Part shown: positions 53,226-61,976 of the stretch, in pieces
Layout of the letters: the number at the start of each line of letters is the position of its first letter
How positions within the stretch are numbered: the stretch's first letter is position 1
From: Hyphomicrobium sp.
Lineage (GTDB): Bacteria; Pseudomonadota; Alphaproteobacteria; Rhizobiales; Hyphomicrobiaceae
NCBI RefSeq assembly: GCF_009026145.1
Contig: NZ_WBUE01000007.1
Span: 62,001 to 126,000 of the forward strand
Direction of reading: 5' to 3'
DNA length: 64,000 nucleotides
Notes under the pieces: model-generated
Databases searched by the model: none
What the model was told of the DNA's origin: nothing
Seen by the model: only the letters and a program-made list of their open reading frames with translations
Position numbers and translations under genes: made by a program

Positions 53226-54583
53226 CGAGCGAAGCGCAAGCCTATTCGCAAACTCTGGGCGGAGAGCAGAGCATCTGGTTCAAGATCTCTCCGTTCATCA
53301 ATGCCGACGACCCCATGGCGGTGCTGATGCGCCTCGCAGGGCGCCATGGCGGGTGCATTCCCATAAGCTTGCGATCGGAGCGCATCTTCATTCTGAGCGA
53401 GGTCGAGCACTTCCGCCGGGTGCTGGTCGACAACGTCGACAACTACGAGAAGTACTTCGATGGTCTCAAGCCAATCTTCGGGCAGGCCATGATCACGGTC
53501 GACGGCGCGCTGTGGCAGAAGATTCGTCAACCGCAGCAGCCTTACTTCCACCCTGCGGTCTATGCCGAGTACATCCCGTACCTGGTGGTCTCGCTGAAGA
53601 AGAAGACCGACGAATGGTCGCGACTGGCGCGCCGCGGCGTAACCTTCGAGATGCTGGAGCAGACCTGGAGCCTGGCGGCCGACATGATCTGCCGCGCGCT
53701 CTTCGATCGCGAGGTGCCATTCAACCCAAGCGCCGTGTTCGGCGCCGTAAAGGCCTACACGAACACCTCCAACCACCGCTCGATCCGTCTCAAGAAGGTC
53801 AATGGGGGGTTGCAGGAGGTCAGCGAGGAGGAGCCACCGGCGCGCGCCATCAGCGCCTGGCTCACGCTGCCGGAAGCGGTGATCTCGGCGGCGCCGTGGC
53901 AGGGACGCGAGCGCACGCTGCTGAACATGATGCTATCGGCCGAGGCCGATGCTGGGATGCCGGCGTGGGATCACCGGCAGGTGGAGGACGAGATCAAGCA
54001 GTACCTCTGGGCCGGTACTGAGACGACGGCGCTGACGCTCGGCTGGACGCTCTATCTGCTCTCGCGGCATCCCGAGGCGGCCGCGCGCATACGCCGGGAG
54101 GGGTGGGAGGTCTACGGTGACCGCGAGCCGACTGCGGCCGACGTGGAGCGGCTGAGCTATACGCGCTCGGTGATGCTCGAGGCCTTGCGTCTCTACCCGC
54201 CGGCGTGGGCCCTGATCCGCACCGCGACCGGCGAAGACGTGATCGCCGGCCATAAGATCAGGGCGGGCGACAGGATCGTGCTCTGCCCCTATGTCGTGCA
54301 CCACGATCCGAAATACTGGGACGACCCGGAGGCATTCCAGCCGGAGCGGTTCGACCCCGGACGTGTCAAGAAGCGGGTGAAATACAGCTATCTGCCGTTC
54401 GGCGCCGGCAAGCGCTTCTGTCTCGGCGGACAGCTATCCCAGGTCGAAACGATGCTGGCGCTCAGCATGCTCTTGCGCCGCTTCGATCCCGAGTACGTCG
54501 GCCGTGAGCCGCCGCAAGTGGCCGCGAGCGTGACGCTGATGCCGAAGGGCGGTCTGCCGTTCCGCCTACGCGAATTGTTGTGA
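53222..54583 (+). CDS. cytochrome P450
   Basis: A 453-residue monooxygenase using haem and O2. The I-helix has YLWAGTETTALTLGW with the O2-activating AGTET, the ExxR motif is EALRLYP (Glu 320-Arg 323), and the haem loop is FGAGKRFCLGG with Cys 400. YLPFGAGKRFC and FQPERFDPGRV are typical of bacterial CYPs that resemble CYP4/CYP102 types. No reductase gene is nearby, so electrons may come from a separate ferredoxin. It is coupled to the ubiM-like gene by ATGA, and the CDGSH protein follows by 42 bp. Substrate unknown. Confidence 0.93.
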   Translation: MTSEAQAYSQTLGGEQSIWFKISPFINADDPMAVLMRLAGRHGGCIPISLRSERIFILSEVEHFRRVLVDNVDNYEKYFDGLKPIFGQAMITVDGALWQKIRQPQQPYFHPAVYAEYIPYLVVSLKKKTDEWSRLARRGVTFEMLEQTWSLAADMICRALFDREVPFNPSAVFGAVKAYTNTSNHRSIRLKKVNGGLQEVSEEEPPARAISAWLTLPEAVISAAPWQGRERTLLNMMLSAEADAGMPAWDHRQVEDEIKQYLWAGTETTALTLGWTLYLLSRHPEAAARIRREGWEVYGDREPTAADVERLSYTRSVMLEALRLYPPAWALIRTATGEDVIAGHKIRAGDRIVLCPYVVHHDPKYWDDPEAFQPERFDPGRVKKRVKYSYLPFGAGKRFCLGGQLSQVETMLALSMLLRRFDPEYVGREPPQVAASVTLMPKGGLPFRLRELL

Positions 54584-54625
54584 CGGGCACTGTGGAGCCT
54601 GGCGCGTGAGCAAGAGGAGAGAGCG

Positions 54626-54868
54626 ATGAGCATCGAGGCGGTCGCAGCGCAGCTCAGCCCCTATCAGCTCGAGGTCGAGGCCGGGCGCTCCTACAAGTGG
54701 TGCCGGTGCGGGCGCAGCAAGTCTCAGCCGTTGTGCGACAATTCCCACGCCGGTACCGGCATCGAGCCGTTGCTGTTCGTCGCCGACAGGACGGAGACGG
54801 TCCTCCTCTGCGGCTGCAAGGAGACCGGCAACGCGCCCTTCTGCGACGGAACGCACAACGTGCTGTGA
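54626..54868 (+). CDS. CDGSH iron-sulfur protein with two 2Fe-2S motifs
   Basis: An 80-residue soluble protein with two C-x-C-x2-x-x3-P-x-C-D-x-x-H sites: WCRCGRSKSQPLCDNSH and LCGCKETGNAPFCDGTH. Each should bind a [2Fe-2S] cluster through three Cys and one His, as in mitoNEET relatives; dual-motif forms are common in bacteria. It may feed electrons to the P450 or act as a redox sensor. ATG 54626 follows AGAGGAGAGAG. Confidence 0.92.
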   Translation: MSIEAVAAQLSPYQLEVEAGRSYKWCRCGRSKSQPLCDNSHAGTGIEPLLFVADRTETVLLCGCKETGNAPFCDGTHNVL

Positions 54869-54925
54869 GGAGGCGCCCGTTACGCCGGTGCTCGCTGTGC
54901 GATCCCGCATGAGAAGCAATTGGCG

Positions 54926-55819
54926 CTAGTTGCGCGTCGGCTCCACGCGCGGCGTCTGCCCGCCGCGTAGGATGGTATTTCCGTCGTAGCGCGAGCGCTG
55001 ATCGACGGCGGCCTTTGCCCAATCGGCTTCGCGCATCTGCCCGCTCTGCCCGTAGGCGGCGAGGGCGTTGGCGTAGGTGACGCGGCGCACGTCGTCGGCG
55101 GAGATGCCCTGCTCGGCGAGCAGCATCGCTGTCTTCGGTACCGATAGGGGATCGGAGATGCCCCAGTCGCACGCCGAATCCACGATCAGCTGCCCGGCAC
55201 CGTACTGGCGCACGATCACGCACATGCGCTGGGCCGTCATCTTCGAGTGCGGGTAGATGGAAAAGGCCGCCCAGAAGCCGCGCTCGGTCACCTCGCGCAC
55301 GGTTTCCTCGTTGACGTGGTCGATGACGACGCGCGAGGGGCTGAGCTTGTGCTCGAGGATGATGTCCATCGAGCGCGAGGCGCCGCGCTTCTTGTCGCGA
55401 TGCGGCGTGTGGATCATCACGGGGAGGTCTAGCTCGCGGGCGAGGTCGAGCTGCAGGCGGAAGTACCTCTCCTCCAGCGCCGTCTGCTCGTCGAAGCCGA
55501 TCTCGCCGATGGCGACGACGCCTTCCTTGGTGGCGAACTCGGGCAGGATCGCCATCACATCCTCGGCGAGGGCCTCGTTGTTGGCCTCCTTCGAATTGAG
55601 GCCGATGCAGCAGTAGTGCTGAATGCCGAACTGGCTGGCGCGAAAGCGCTCGAAGCCCAAGATGTGCGAGAGGTAATCGCGATAGCTGCCGACGTTGGTG
55701 CGCGCCTGGCCGATCCAGAAGGCCGGCTCGACGACGGCGACGATGCCGGCGGCGGCCATCGCCTCGTAATCGTCGGTGGTGCGCGAGATCATGTGGGCGT
55801 GTGGATCGATGATGGGCAT
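54926..55819 (-). CDS. eboB: EboB, TatD-family metal-dependent hydrolase
   Basis: A 297-residue TatD-like amidohydrolase. PIIDPHAHM (His 7 and His 9) gives the first metal ligands, VVAIGEIGFDEQ the Glu, MIHTPHR and VIDHVNEETV two more His, and DSACDWG the final Asp. It belongs to the ebo set known in cyanobacteria, bacteroidetes and eustigmatophyte algae, where genes of this set support export of a metabolite precursor to the periplasm in scytonemin makers. ATG 55819 follows GGGAG. It is the last gene of the ebo minus-strand unit, 32 bp after eboA. The substrate is unknown. Confidence 0.85.
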   Translation of the reverse strand: MPIIDPHAHMISRTTDDYEAMAAAGIVAVVEPAFWIGQARTNVGSYRDYLSHILGFERFRASQFGIQHYCCIGLNSKEANNEALAEDVMAILPEFATKEGVVAIGEIGFDEQTALEERYFRLQLDLARELDLPVMIHTPHRDKKRGASRSMDIILEHKLSPSRVVIDHVNEETVREVTERGFWAAFSIYPHSKMTAQRMCVIVRQYGAGQLIVDSACDWGISDPLSVPKTAMLLAEQGISADDVRRVTYANALAAYGQSGQMREADWAKAAVDQRSRYDGNTILRGGQTPRVEPTRN

Positions 55820-55851
55820 GGCGTTGCTCCCGTGCGTATTCTGGTTCGTCG

Positions 55852-56730
55852 TTACCCGAGCGTTTCCCAAGTCAGCCGACCGCTACGAATGTCGCGCCAC
55901 AGGGTCGGCGTGCTTTCCAGGATGACGAGCGCATCCGGCGTCGGACATTCCGAGAGCGCCAAGGCGGCGGCCTGGCGCTCGATCTCCAGCGGCGACTCGA
56001 AGACTCTGATCAGCTCATCGAGGTAGTTGTCGCCGGCGAACGGTCCGACGCAGCGCCACAGCTCGGGGCTGACCGTGCGCCCTGCCGCCCAACGCTCATG
56101 CGCATAGTCGACGAGCATGCGGGCGAGATCGGCGTTGCGGCGCGCATCGAGGCCTTGGATGGGCGCGAGGCGGCTGCCGACAAACAGCGCCTTGACCACC
56201 AACTGGTTCCACATGGCTTCGCTGAACTGTTCCGCCGGGTAGGGGCTCTTGTGAGCGACCGCCTCAAACACCGGCTGCATAGCGGAGCGGACGCCTTCGC
56301 TGGCCGTGGGCAGGACCTGCTCGGGAGCGGGGTACAGCGGGAGGCCGCGAAGAAGCGCGATCTGCTCGCTGATCTCGCCGGAGCGCACGAGCCCGTCGAG
56401 ACGCGCCGCAAACGTGTCCTCGGCGCCGGCATAGCTCGCCAGCACGAACAGAATGCGCGTTACCTGATCGACGGTCCAATCGTCGGGACTGAGGCCCGGA
56501 CGCAGATGCTCGGCGCCCGCCGCCTCGGCTGCATCGAGCCGCAGTTGCTCTTTGCCGACGCGGCGCGGCGCCAGCCCGATGGCGAGTGTCAGCGCTTTTC
56601 CGGTGGGTGCCTCGGCAATGCGGGCGCACTGCTCGTCGACCCAGTCGAGCTGCTCGGCATCGAGTCGGCGCTTCAGCCAATCGCGCAAGAGCTCGATGCG
56701 GCGGAGCACGTCGTCAGTTGAGGAGGTCAT
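55852..56730 (-). CDS. eboA: EboA, helical repeat domain protein
   Basis: A 292-residue, mostly alpha-helical protein beginning MTSSTDDVLRRIELLRDWLK. Family-like stretches are ALTLAIGLAPRRVGKEQL, DDWTVDQVTRILFVLASYAG, and MWNQLVVKALFVGSRLAPIQG. The C-terminal region IERQAAALALSECPTPDA is an alpha-hairpin repeat resembling HEAT. EboA is the least characterised ebo protein and is thought to be a scaffold. It lacks a signal peptide and catalytic motif. The upstream neighbour eboC ends 13 bp earlier, so the genes are co-transcribed. Confidence 0.8.
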   Translation of the reverse strand: MTSSTDDVLRRIELLRDWLKRRLDAEQLDWVDEQCARIAEAPTGKALTLAIGLAPRRVGKEQLRLDAAEAAGAEHLRPGLSPDDWTVDQVTRILFVLASYAGAEDTFAARLDGLVRSGEISEQIALLRGLPLYPAPEQVLPTASEGVRSAMQPVFEAVAHKSPYPAEQFSEAMWNQLVVKALFVGSRLAPIQGLDARRNADLARMLVDYAHERWAAGRTVSPELWRCVGPFAGDNYLDELIRVFESPLEIERQAAALALSECPTPDALVILESTPTLWRDIRSGRLTWETLG

Positions 56731-56743
56731 GGCGGCGTCGCCC

Positions 56744-57616
56744 TCAGGATGCTGGCACGTAACGCTGCAGGACGAGGGTAAGTGCGAAGCAGGCGAGGCA
56801 AGCGAAGGCCGCATAGTCTACATCCGTTGTTGTCGCGAACAGAGCGTCGTTGAGCGAGATGGCGGCGATCAACAGTGCAACGGCGCGCGATACATCGCCC
56901 GCACCGCGGTGACGCAGGAGCAGCGCTACGCGCACGGCGCAGGCGGCCAGGGCGATGAACGCTATGATCGCTGCGAGCGAAAAGTCCGTGTCGGCGCCGG
57001 CGACGATGACCGGTGCCGCGAGCAAGGGTAGCGGCCAGAAAGTGCCGATGCGATCGAGGCTCTCCATGCGCGCGGAGTAGGTGAGGCCGGCGACGTAGGC
57101 GAGGAGGGCCGCGGCGGGGACGAGTATGGTGGCCGATAGCGCAGCGGTCGTCGCCAACGCCGCTGTCACATAGACGAGCGCGCGGCACACCCCCATGATG
57201 AAGGGGGCGAGCGGGTTCTTCTTGTGATGCCAATCGTAGAGCAGGATGGCGGCGCCCAGCCCGGCGCCGGCGAGACCGACGCGGTCGTTGACGGCGGCCA
57301 GTGTCACCATGCCGACGACCAGGAGCGAGCCGCCGACCACGAATACCACATCGGCGGGGATATCCCCTGCCGGAATGGGCCGCTCCGGACGTTCGCGCGC
57401 ATCGACATTGCGGTCGAACGCGTCGTTGAGAAACATGCCGGCTACGTACATCAACGAGATCGCGATCGCGAGCGTTATGAGCCAATGCATGGGCGCTCCG
57501 CCGGCGAGCGCGCTTCCGGCGATCACGTTGCTCCACACCGTGGGCAGGTTTGATACGCGACCGAGTACCAGCGCCGTGCGCCAGCCGCTCAGGCGCCGAG
57601 TTGCGAGCGAACCCAT
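56744..57616 (-). CDS. eboC: EboC, UbiA-family prenyltransferase
   Basis: A 290-residue inner-membrane protein with about nine helices. FLNDAFDRNVDARERPERPI is the N-D-x3-D-x3-D prenyl diphosphate motif, and the second aspartate motif region follows YSARMESLDR. UbiA enzymes attach a prenyl chain to an acceptor. Here the acceptor may be a molecule made by EboD and EboE, and idi downstream on the plus strand fits isoprenoid supply. ATG 57616 follows GGGAG and overlaps the eboE end by 28 bp. Confidence 0.85.
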   Translation of the reverse strand: MGSLATRRLSGWRTALVLGRVSNLPTVWSNVIAGSALAGGAPMHWLITLAIAISLMYVAGMFLNDAFDRNVDARERPERPIPAGDIPADVVFVVGGSLLVVGMVTLAAVNDRVGLAGAGLGAAILLYDWHHKKNPLAPFIMGVCRALVYVTAALATTAALSATILVPAAALLAYVAGLTYSARMESLDRIGTFWPLPLLAAPVIVAGADTDFSLAAIIAFIALAACAVRVALLLRHRGAGDVSRAVALLIAAISLNDALFATTTDVDYAAFACLACFALTLVLQRYVPAS

Positions 57617-58788
57617 GTCAGCTCCCGGGCGATATCGTTGTCGACGTCGACGCCTTTCGAGTGTGCGGGGAGAACACCCCAGGTGTAGGTCTCGACCTCG
57701 AGATGCGGCGCCAGCGCCTGCTTGCGGCAGGCGGCGAGCAGCTCCGCCAGCGGCTCCTGCGTCGATTGCAGGCCGCCGTAGTCCGATTGAAACAACGGCA
57801 CATGGCAGTGCACGCGCCATTCGCCGCCGGCGGCGCCGCGGCGCAGGGCGGCGAATGCGTCCGGCAGATCGGGGTAGCGCGTAAGCGCCCCCTCGCGCGC
57901 CTCGACGGTTTGGTGCAGGTAGATACCGTCATCGAACGGGCGCAGCAGCTCTACTACGCCATCGCTCACGGCAGGGACCTTGAGGGCGGAGCTGAGCTGG
58001 ATCTTCGGCACGCGGATGCCGGCAGCCGCCAGACGGGCGACGCACTCGGTGGGATTTTCGAACTCCACGGTCACGTGGCACACGTCGAGGCAGATGCCGA
58101 GGTGGCGGCGCAGGGCATCGCGCGCCCACGTTGCCGGCAGGCCGGTCAACCGGCGAAAGGCTGCGACCGCGGTGCCACTGAAGAGATGCTGCTCGAAGAA
58201 GTCGATCGCCTCGTCGATGGTCTCGAGGAAGCAGCAGGGCTCGGGCTCGAGCGCCAGGACGATCTGCCTGCCGGTTTCGCGCGCGATGATGTGCAGGTGC
58301 GCGGCATGGCGCAGCAGGAGATCAGCCACGTGCGCGACGTCCGCCGGCTCGCGGACCTTGGCCTTATAGGCGCCCGGCACCGTGCTGATGCTGCCTTGCA
58401 TGCCGTCGGGCAGCAGGCGGGCGAGGACGTCGGCGACCCGGTTCGAGAATGCGAGGCGCTGCTCGTGGCGCCAATCGGGCTCGTACACCTGCTCCTTGAC
58501 GCGCGCGCCGTGGAACAGGCCGTAGGGAAATGCATTGACGGTGAACACGTAGAGACCGGCATGGCGCAGTAATGCCTGCAGCCGCTCGAGTGCTTGCGGA
58601 TGGGCAAGGTCAGCGGCGGCGGCGGCCGAGAGGCGGAGCCCGACACCCATCGGGTTTGTCGGCGACACACGCCGCTTGATCGCCGGGAGATGGATTCTCA
58701 GCGCCGCCTCGATGTCGTTCCAGCGCTCGCCGGCGTGGATGTTGGTGCAGTAGGTGAGGTGCGGCGAGCCGGGGAGGGCGAGCTGCAT
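57589..58788 (-). CDS. eboE: EboE, xylose isomerase-like TIM-barrel protein
   Basis: A 399-residue cytosolic protein. PHLTYCTNIHAGERWND is the typical EboE start. LYVFTVNAFPYGLFHGARVKE and VLALEPEPCCFLETIDEAI follow, with metal ligands Glu and His likely in LGICLDVCHVTVEFENP and VEAREG/HCHVPLF. This fold suits sugar isomerases and endonuclease IV-like enzymes. It starts with TGATG overlap after eboD and ends inside eboC. In known ebo operons it is called metabolite traffic protein EboE. The reaction is unknown. Confidence 0.88.
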   Translation of the reverse strand: MQLALPGSPHLTYCTNIHAGERWNDIEAALRIHLPAIKRRVSPTNPMGVGLRLSAAAAADLAHPQALERLQALLRHAGLYVFTVNAFPYGLFHGARVKEQVYEPDWRHEQRLAFSNRVADVLARLLPDGMQGSISTVPGAYKAKVREPADVAHVADLLLRHAAHLHIIARETGRQIVLALEPEPCCFLETIDEAIDFFEQHLFSGTAVAAFRRLTGLPATWARDALRRHLGICLDVCHVTVEFENPTECVARLAAAGIRVPKIQLSSALKVPAVSDGVVELLRPFDDGIYLHQTVEAREGALTRYPDLPDAFAALRRGAAGGEWRVHCHVPLFQSDYGGLQSTQEPLAELLAACRKQALAPHLEVETYTWGVLPAHSKGVDVDNDIARELTWVRSQLGA

Positions 58789-60002
58789 CACGCACCGTCC
58801 CGTGGCCGCAGCCACTCGATCGCCTGCTCCAGGAGAGCGTGGTCCATGGTGTGCACGTCGATGCTGTGTCCGATGCCGCTCAGCAGCGTAATGGTGAGCT
58901 CGCCGCCGAGATGCTCGCGAAACTCCTCCAGCCCAGCGAGCAGCAGCCTCTTTCCGTCGGCACCGTGCGCGTCGCAGGCTGGGTGCCAAAGGGAAAATCC
59001 CAGGCGTTCGAGCAAGGCGCGCACGCGCTCGTCTCCCGCGGCCGGCAGCAACCCAGCCAGCACCGAGTAGCGCGTGTCGAGCGCGACGCCGATGGCTACC
59101 GCTTCGCCGTGGCGCAGCTCGTAGTTCGACAGCGCCTCGAGCTTGTGCGCTGCCCAATGTCCGAAATCCAATGGCCGGCCGCTGCCGCGCTCGAACGGAT
59201 CGCCGCCGATCGAGATCTGCCGCATGTGCAGCAGGGCGCAATGGCGGATCAGTCGATCCAGCGGCTCGGAGGCGAACAGGGCGAGGGCCTCCGCTTTCTC
59301 CTCCAGCCAGGAGAAGAACTCGCCGTCGCGGATGAGCGCGACCTTCACGGCCTCGGCCATGCCGGCGCGCTTGTCGCGGCCCGGTAGCACGTCGATGAAG
59401 GCCGAATCGTTGATCACGGCGACCGGCGGCGCGAAGGTGCCGACCATGTTCTTGAAGCCGAAGGCATTGACGCCGTTCTTCACGCCGACGCCGGAATCGT
59501 TCTGCGCCAGAACGGTTGTGGGTACGCGAATATGGCGGATGCCGCGATGCGTGGTGGCGGCCACATAGCCGACGAGGTCGAGGACGGCGCCGCCACCGAT
59601 GGCCACCACGTACGAGTGGCGATCGACGCCGTATGACACCAGCAGCCGTTGCAGGCGCTCGGCCAGCTCAGGCGCGTTCTTGCAGCGCTCGCCGCCGCCG
59701 ACGGTCTCGATCGGGCCGGCCAGCTGCATCTCGCCGGAATGCGCCGCCGCATGGGCAAGGATGCGCCTGGGCAAGTCTGGCATCTCGCGGGTGACGCCCT
59801 CGTCGATGAAGAAGGCAGCGCGGCGCCGGCGATCGGAGGCGCCCTGGCGCATCGCCTCCAAAAGAACGGGGTTGTTGTCGGAAAACACATCGCGCGTGAA
59901 ATAGACGGGAAACTCATAAGTCACGGAAAAGCGCTGAATAAATGCGCGTGCCTCACCCGATGACTCCACCTTCGCCAATGCGTCGCTTACCGCCTTGCCC
60001 AC
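58788..60002 (-). CDS. eboD: EboD, 3-dehydroquinate synthase-like protein
   Basis: A 404-residue member of the sugar phosphate cyclase family, related to AroB and 2-epi-5-epi-valiolone synthase. VAIGGGAVLDLVGYVAATTHRG holds the NAD loop, and GMAEAVKVALIRDGEFF, RPLDFGHWAAHKLEALS and ELRHGEAVAIGVALDTRY carry the zinc Glu and His. The protein starts at GTG 60002 after GGGGAAACG. It leads the ebo minus-strand unit eboD-E-C-A-B with tight overlaps. It should make a cyclic polyol that EboC prenylates, though that is inference. Confidence 0.87.
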   Translation of the reverse strand: MGKAVSDALAKVESSGEARAFIQRFSVTYEFPVYFTRDVFSDNNPVLLEAMRQGASDRRRRAAFFIDEGVTREMPDLPRRILAHAAAHSGEMQLAGPIETVGGGERCKNAPELAERLQRLLVSYGVDRHSYVVAIGGGAVLDLVGYVAATTHRGIRHIRVPTTVLAQNDSGVGVKNGVNAFGFKNMVGTFAPPVAVINDSAFIDVLPGRDKRAGMAEAVKVALIRDGEFFSWLEEKAEALALFASEPLDRLIRHCALLHMRQISIGGDPFERGSGRPLDFGHWAAHKLEALSNYELRHGEAVAIGVALDTRYSVLAGLLPAAGDERVRALLERLGFSLWHPACDAHGADGKRLLLAGLEEFREHLGGELTITLLSGIGHSIDVHTMDHALLEQAIEWLRPRDGA

Positions 60003-60049
60003 GTCTTGCGTTTCCCCTTGTCGGCTTTGTGATTGCGATGCCGATTTTG

Positions 60050-60067
60050 TTCTGGCAGTTGCCAGAA
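60050..60067. promoter_or_regulatory. 18-bp palindrome in the ebo divergent promoter region
   Basis: TTCTGGCAGTTGCCAGAA has perfect 8-bp arms around GT and lies 48 bp upstream of the eboD start. It is a strong candidate operator for the ebo unit, but no regulator gene is adjacent. Confidence 0.55.
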
Positions 60068-60462
60068 ATGCCCCGGCTTTTGGCAGCGAAACGGGCCGGC
60101 CTTGCGACTGGTGCGTTAGCCAAACAACCGCGGTGGCGGCCGATCATGCGCGGTTTGGCGGGGCTAAGCAACGGTTTTGGTTGATGTTTCGTGCTCGGCA
60201 CAAAACTGCGGGCAAGGCAAGGGAAAACGTGGCAAAAACAGCCGGGAAGAAAAGGAAAAAACATCGCCGCGACTTAGTAGGTGGTGCTCAAATTCTGCAA
60301 TTCGCACCTGGTTCCATTGCCGGACGCAACTTCATTCATTAGCGTCAAAAGCTCGCATGAAGTCTGGCATATATCATCGGCCAACTGAGTAAATGCGAGC
60401 GGGCGCAATTGCGCAACGCGAAGAAATGACGCTGACAAACAATGGAAATGGGAGAACGTTCT
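60068..60462. other. rest of the ebo/dehydrogenase divergent region, no gene recognised
   Basis: This stretch runs between the ebo palindrome and the PQQ dehydrogenase. Frames here are short and lack support. An AT-richer tract (AAGAAAAGGAAAAAAC near 60247) and a T/C-poor region suggest promoters, but I recognise no specific site. Confidence 0.3.
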
Positions 60463-61881
60463 ATGGGAATGCGGTTGGTTCTCGCCGCGTCGATGGGGAT
60501 GGCTGTGCTTGGTGCCGCCGGCTCGACCACTGCGGTCGCGCAAACGGTTCCCACGCAGGCCTCCGAAGTCGCGCGCCCGGGCGGTAAGCTACCTGGCGAT
60601 CCGAAGATCGCGCTGGTCAAGGTGGCCGACGGATTCAACGATCCGGTCGGCGTCGCGTCCGCCTTTGACGGCACGGGACGCGTCTTCGTCGTCGAGCGGG
60701 TCGGCAGGATCAAGGTGGTCAAGGATGGCAAGGTGCTGGAGAAGCCCTTCTTAGATCTGACCAAGAACACGCCGCTCGGCAGCGAAGTGCAGACCGGGTT
60801 CGTCGAGCAGGGGCTGTGGTCGGTCGCCTTCCACCCCAAGTTCAAGGAGAACGGCTACTTCTTCGTCAGCTACTCATCGCTTCCGTTCAACGGGGCGCAC
60901 ATGATCGCGCGCTATACGGTCGATCCGAAGAGCCCGGACGAGGTGACCGTCGAGCAGGCCAACAAGAGCGTCAAGGTCATCATGAATATCCCGCAGCCGT
61001 ACTACAACCACTACGGTGGCGGTATCGAGTTTGGACCGGATGGCTATCTCTATATCGGCAAGGGTGACGCCGGCTGGGAGGGCGACCCCCTCGACGCCGG
61101 TCAGATGAAGAACGTGCTGTGGGGCAAGATCCTGCGCATCGACGTCAACACGCCCGACGACGTCGCCTACAGCATTCCGCCGACCAACCCGTTCGCCAAG
61201 GTTTATCAGGATCGCATGATGTCGCTGTTCGGCATCACCGAGGAGGGCTTCTCCAAGATCCACATGGGAGCCCGCCCGGAGATCTGGGCCTACGGCCTGC
61301 GCAACCCATACTCGATCCGCTTCGACAAGAAGACTGGCAGCATGTTCATCGCCGACGTGGGCCAGAACCATCTGGAGGAGATCGACTGGCAGCCGGCCGA
61401 CAGCAAGGGCGGTCAGAACTACGGCTGGAAGCACAACATGGGCACGCACTGCCATCCGGCCACCGGGCCGGATGACAAGTGCCCGATCGTCGGCACGCTT
61501 CCCGTCGCTGAATATCCGCACCAGGAGCCCTATCCGGGGGCGGAGAAGCTCAAGGACGGCTGGGGGTGCTCGGTCATGGGCCTTGGCGTCGCCAACTACG
61601 CGGGTATGAACGGCGTGTTCCTCACCGGCGACTGGTGCTCGGGGCGCGTGTTCGGCACCGGTTGGGACGGCTCCAAGTGGCAGCTGCAGGAGCTCGCCCA
61701 GACGTCGCTCCAATTCACCTCCGGCAACGTCGATGAGGACGGCACCGTGCTCGCCGTCAACTGCGACTGCTTCTACACCGATGACAAGGGGCCGCTGGCC
61801 AACCCGCCCGGCTCGCTGTGGCGGATCGTGGCGGCGGACAAGGTACCTGCCGGCGCAGAGGTCGCAAAGACCAAGAAGTGA
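60463..61881 (+). CDS. PQQ-dependent sugar dehydrogenase, sorbosone dehydrogenase family, exported
   Basis: A 472-residue periplasmic beta-propeller enzyme that oxidises sugars or other alcohols with PQQ. A signal peptide (LVLAASMGMAVLGAAGSTTAVAQ) is followed by VADGFNDPVGVASAFDG, the propeller blades, and YNHYGGGIEFGPDGYLYIG, whose His is the catalytic base in glucose/sorbosone dehydrogenases. PEIWAYGLRNPYSIRFD carries PQQ-contact Arg and Asn. Five or more Cys in the C-terminal part could form disulfides. ATG 60463 follows GGGAGAAC. It pairs with the cytochrome c gene 95 bp downstream. The substrate is unknown, possibly the ebo product. Confidence 0.85.
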   Translation: MGMRLVLAASMGMAVLGAAGSTTAVAQTVPTQASEVARPGGKLPGDPKIALVKVADGFNDPVGVASAFDGTGRVFVVERVGRIKVVKDGKVLEKPFLDLTKNTPLGSEVQTGFVEQGLWSVAFHPKFKENGYFFVSYSSLPFNGAHMIARYTVDPKSPDEVTVEQANKSVKVIMNIPQPYYNHYGGGIEFGPDGYLYIGKGDAGWEGDPLDAGQMKNVLWGKILRIDVNTPDDVAYSIPPTNPFAKVYQDRMMSLFGITEEGFSKIHMGARPEIWAYGLRNPYSIRFDKKTGSMFIADVGQNHLEEIDWQPADSKGGQNYGWKHNMGTHCHPATGPDDKCPIVGTLPVAEYPHQEPYPGAEKLKDGWGCSVMGLGVANYAGMNGVFLTGDWCSGRVFGTGWDGSKWQLQELAQTSLQFTSGNVDEDGTVLAVNCDCFYTDDKGPLANPPGSLWRIVAADKVPAGAEVAKTKK

Positions 61882-61904
61882 TCGCAGCTGCGATCCAATG
61901 GTGA

Positions 61905-61944
61905 CAGTAGGGCCCCTCGCTCCCGTCTGCGAGGGGCCCTGCTG
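61905..61944 (+). terminator. strong hairpin between the dehydrogenase and cytochrome c genes
   Basis: AGGGCCCCTCGC (61909-61920) pairs perfectly with GCGAGGGGCCCT (61929-61940); CAGT and GCTG extend the stem to 16 pairs with one G-T. The 8-base loop is small. With no T-run after it, it may be an attenuator or mRNA-stabilising hairpin rather than a full terminator. Confidence 0.6.
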
Positions 61945-61976
61945 CCTCATGCAGATGCCGACAGGAATTCCGATCG

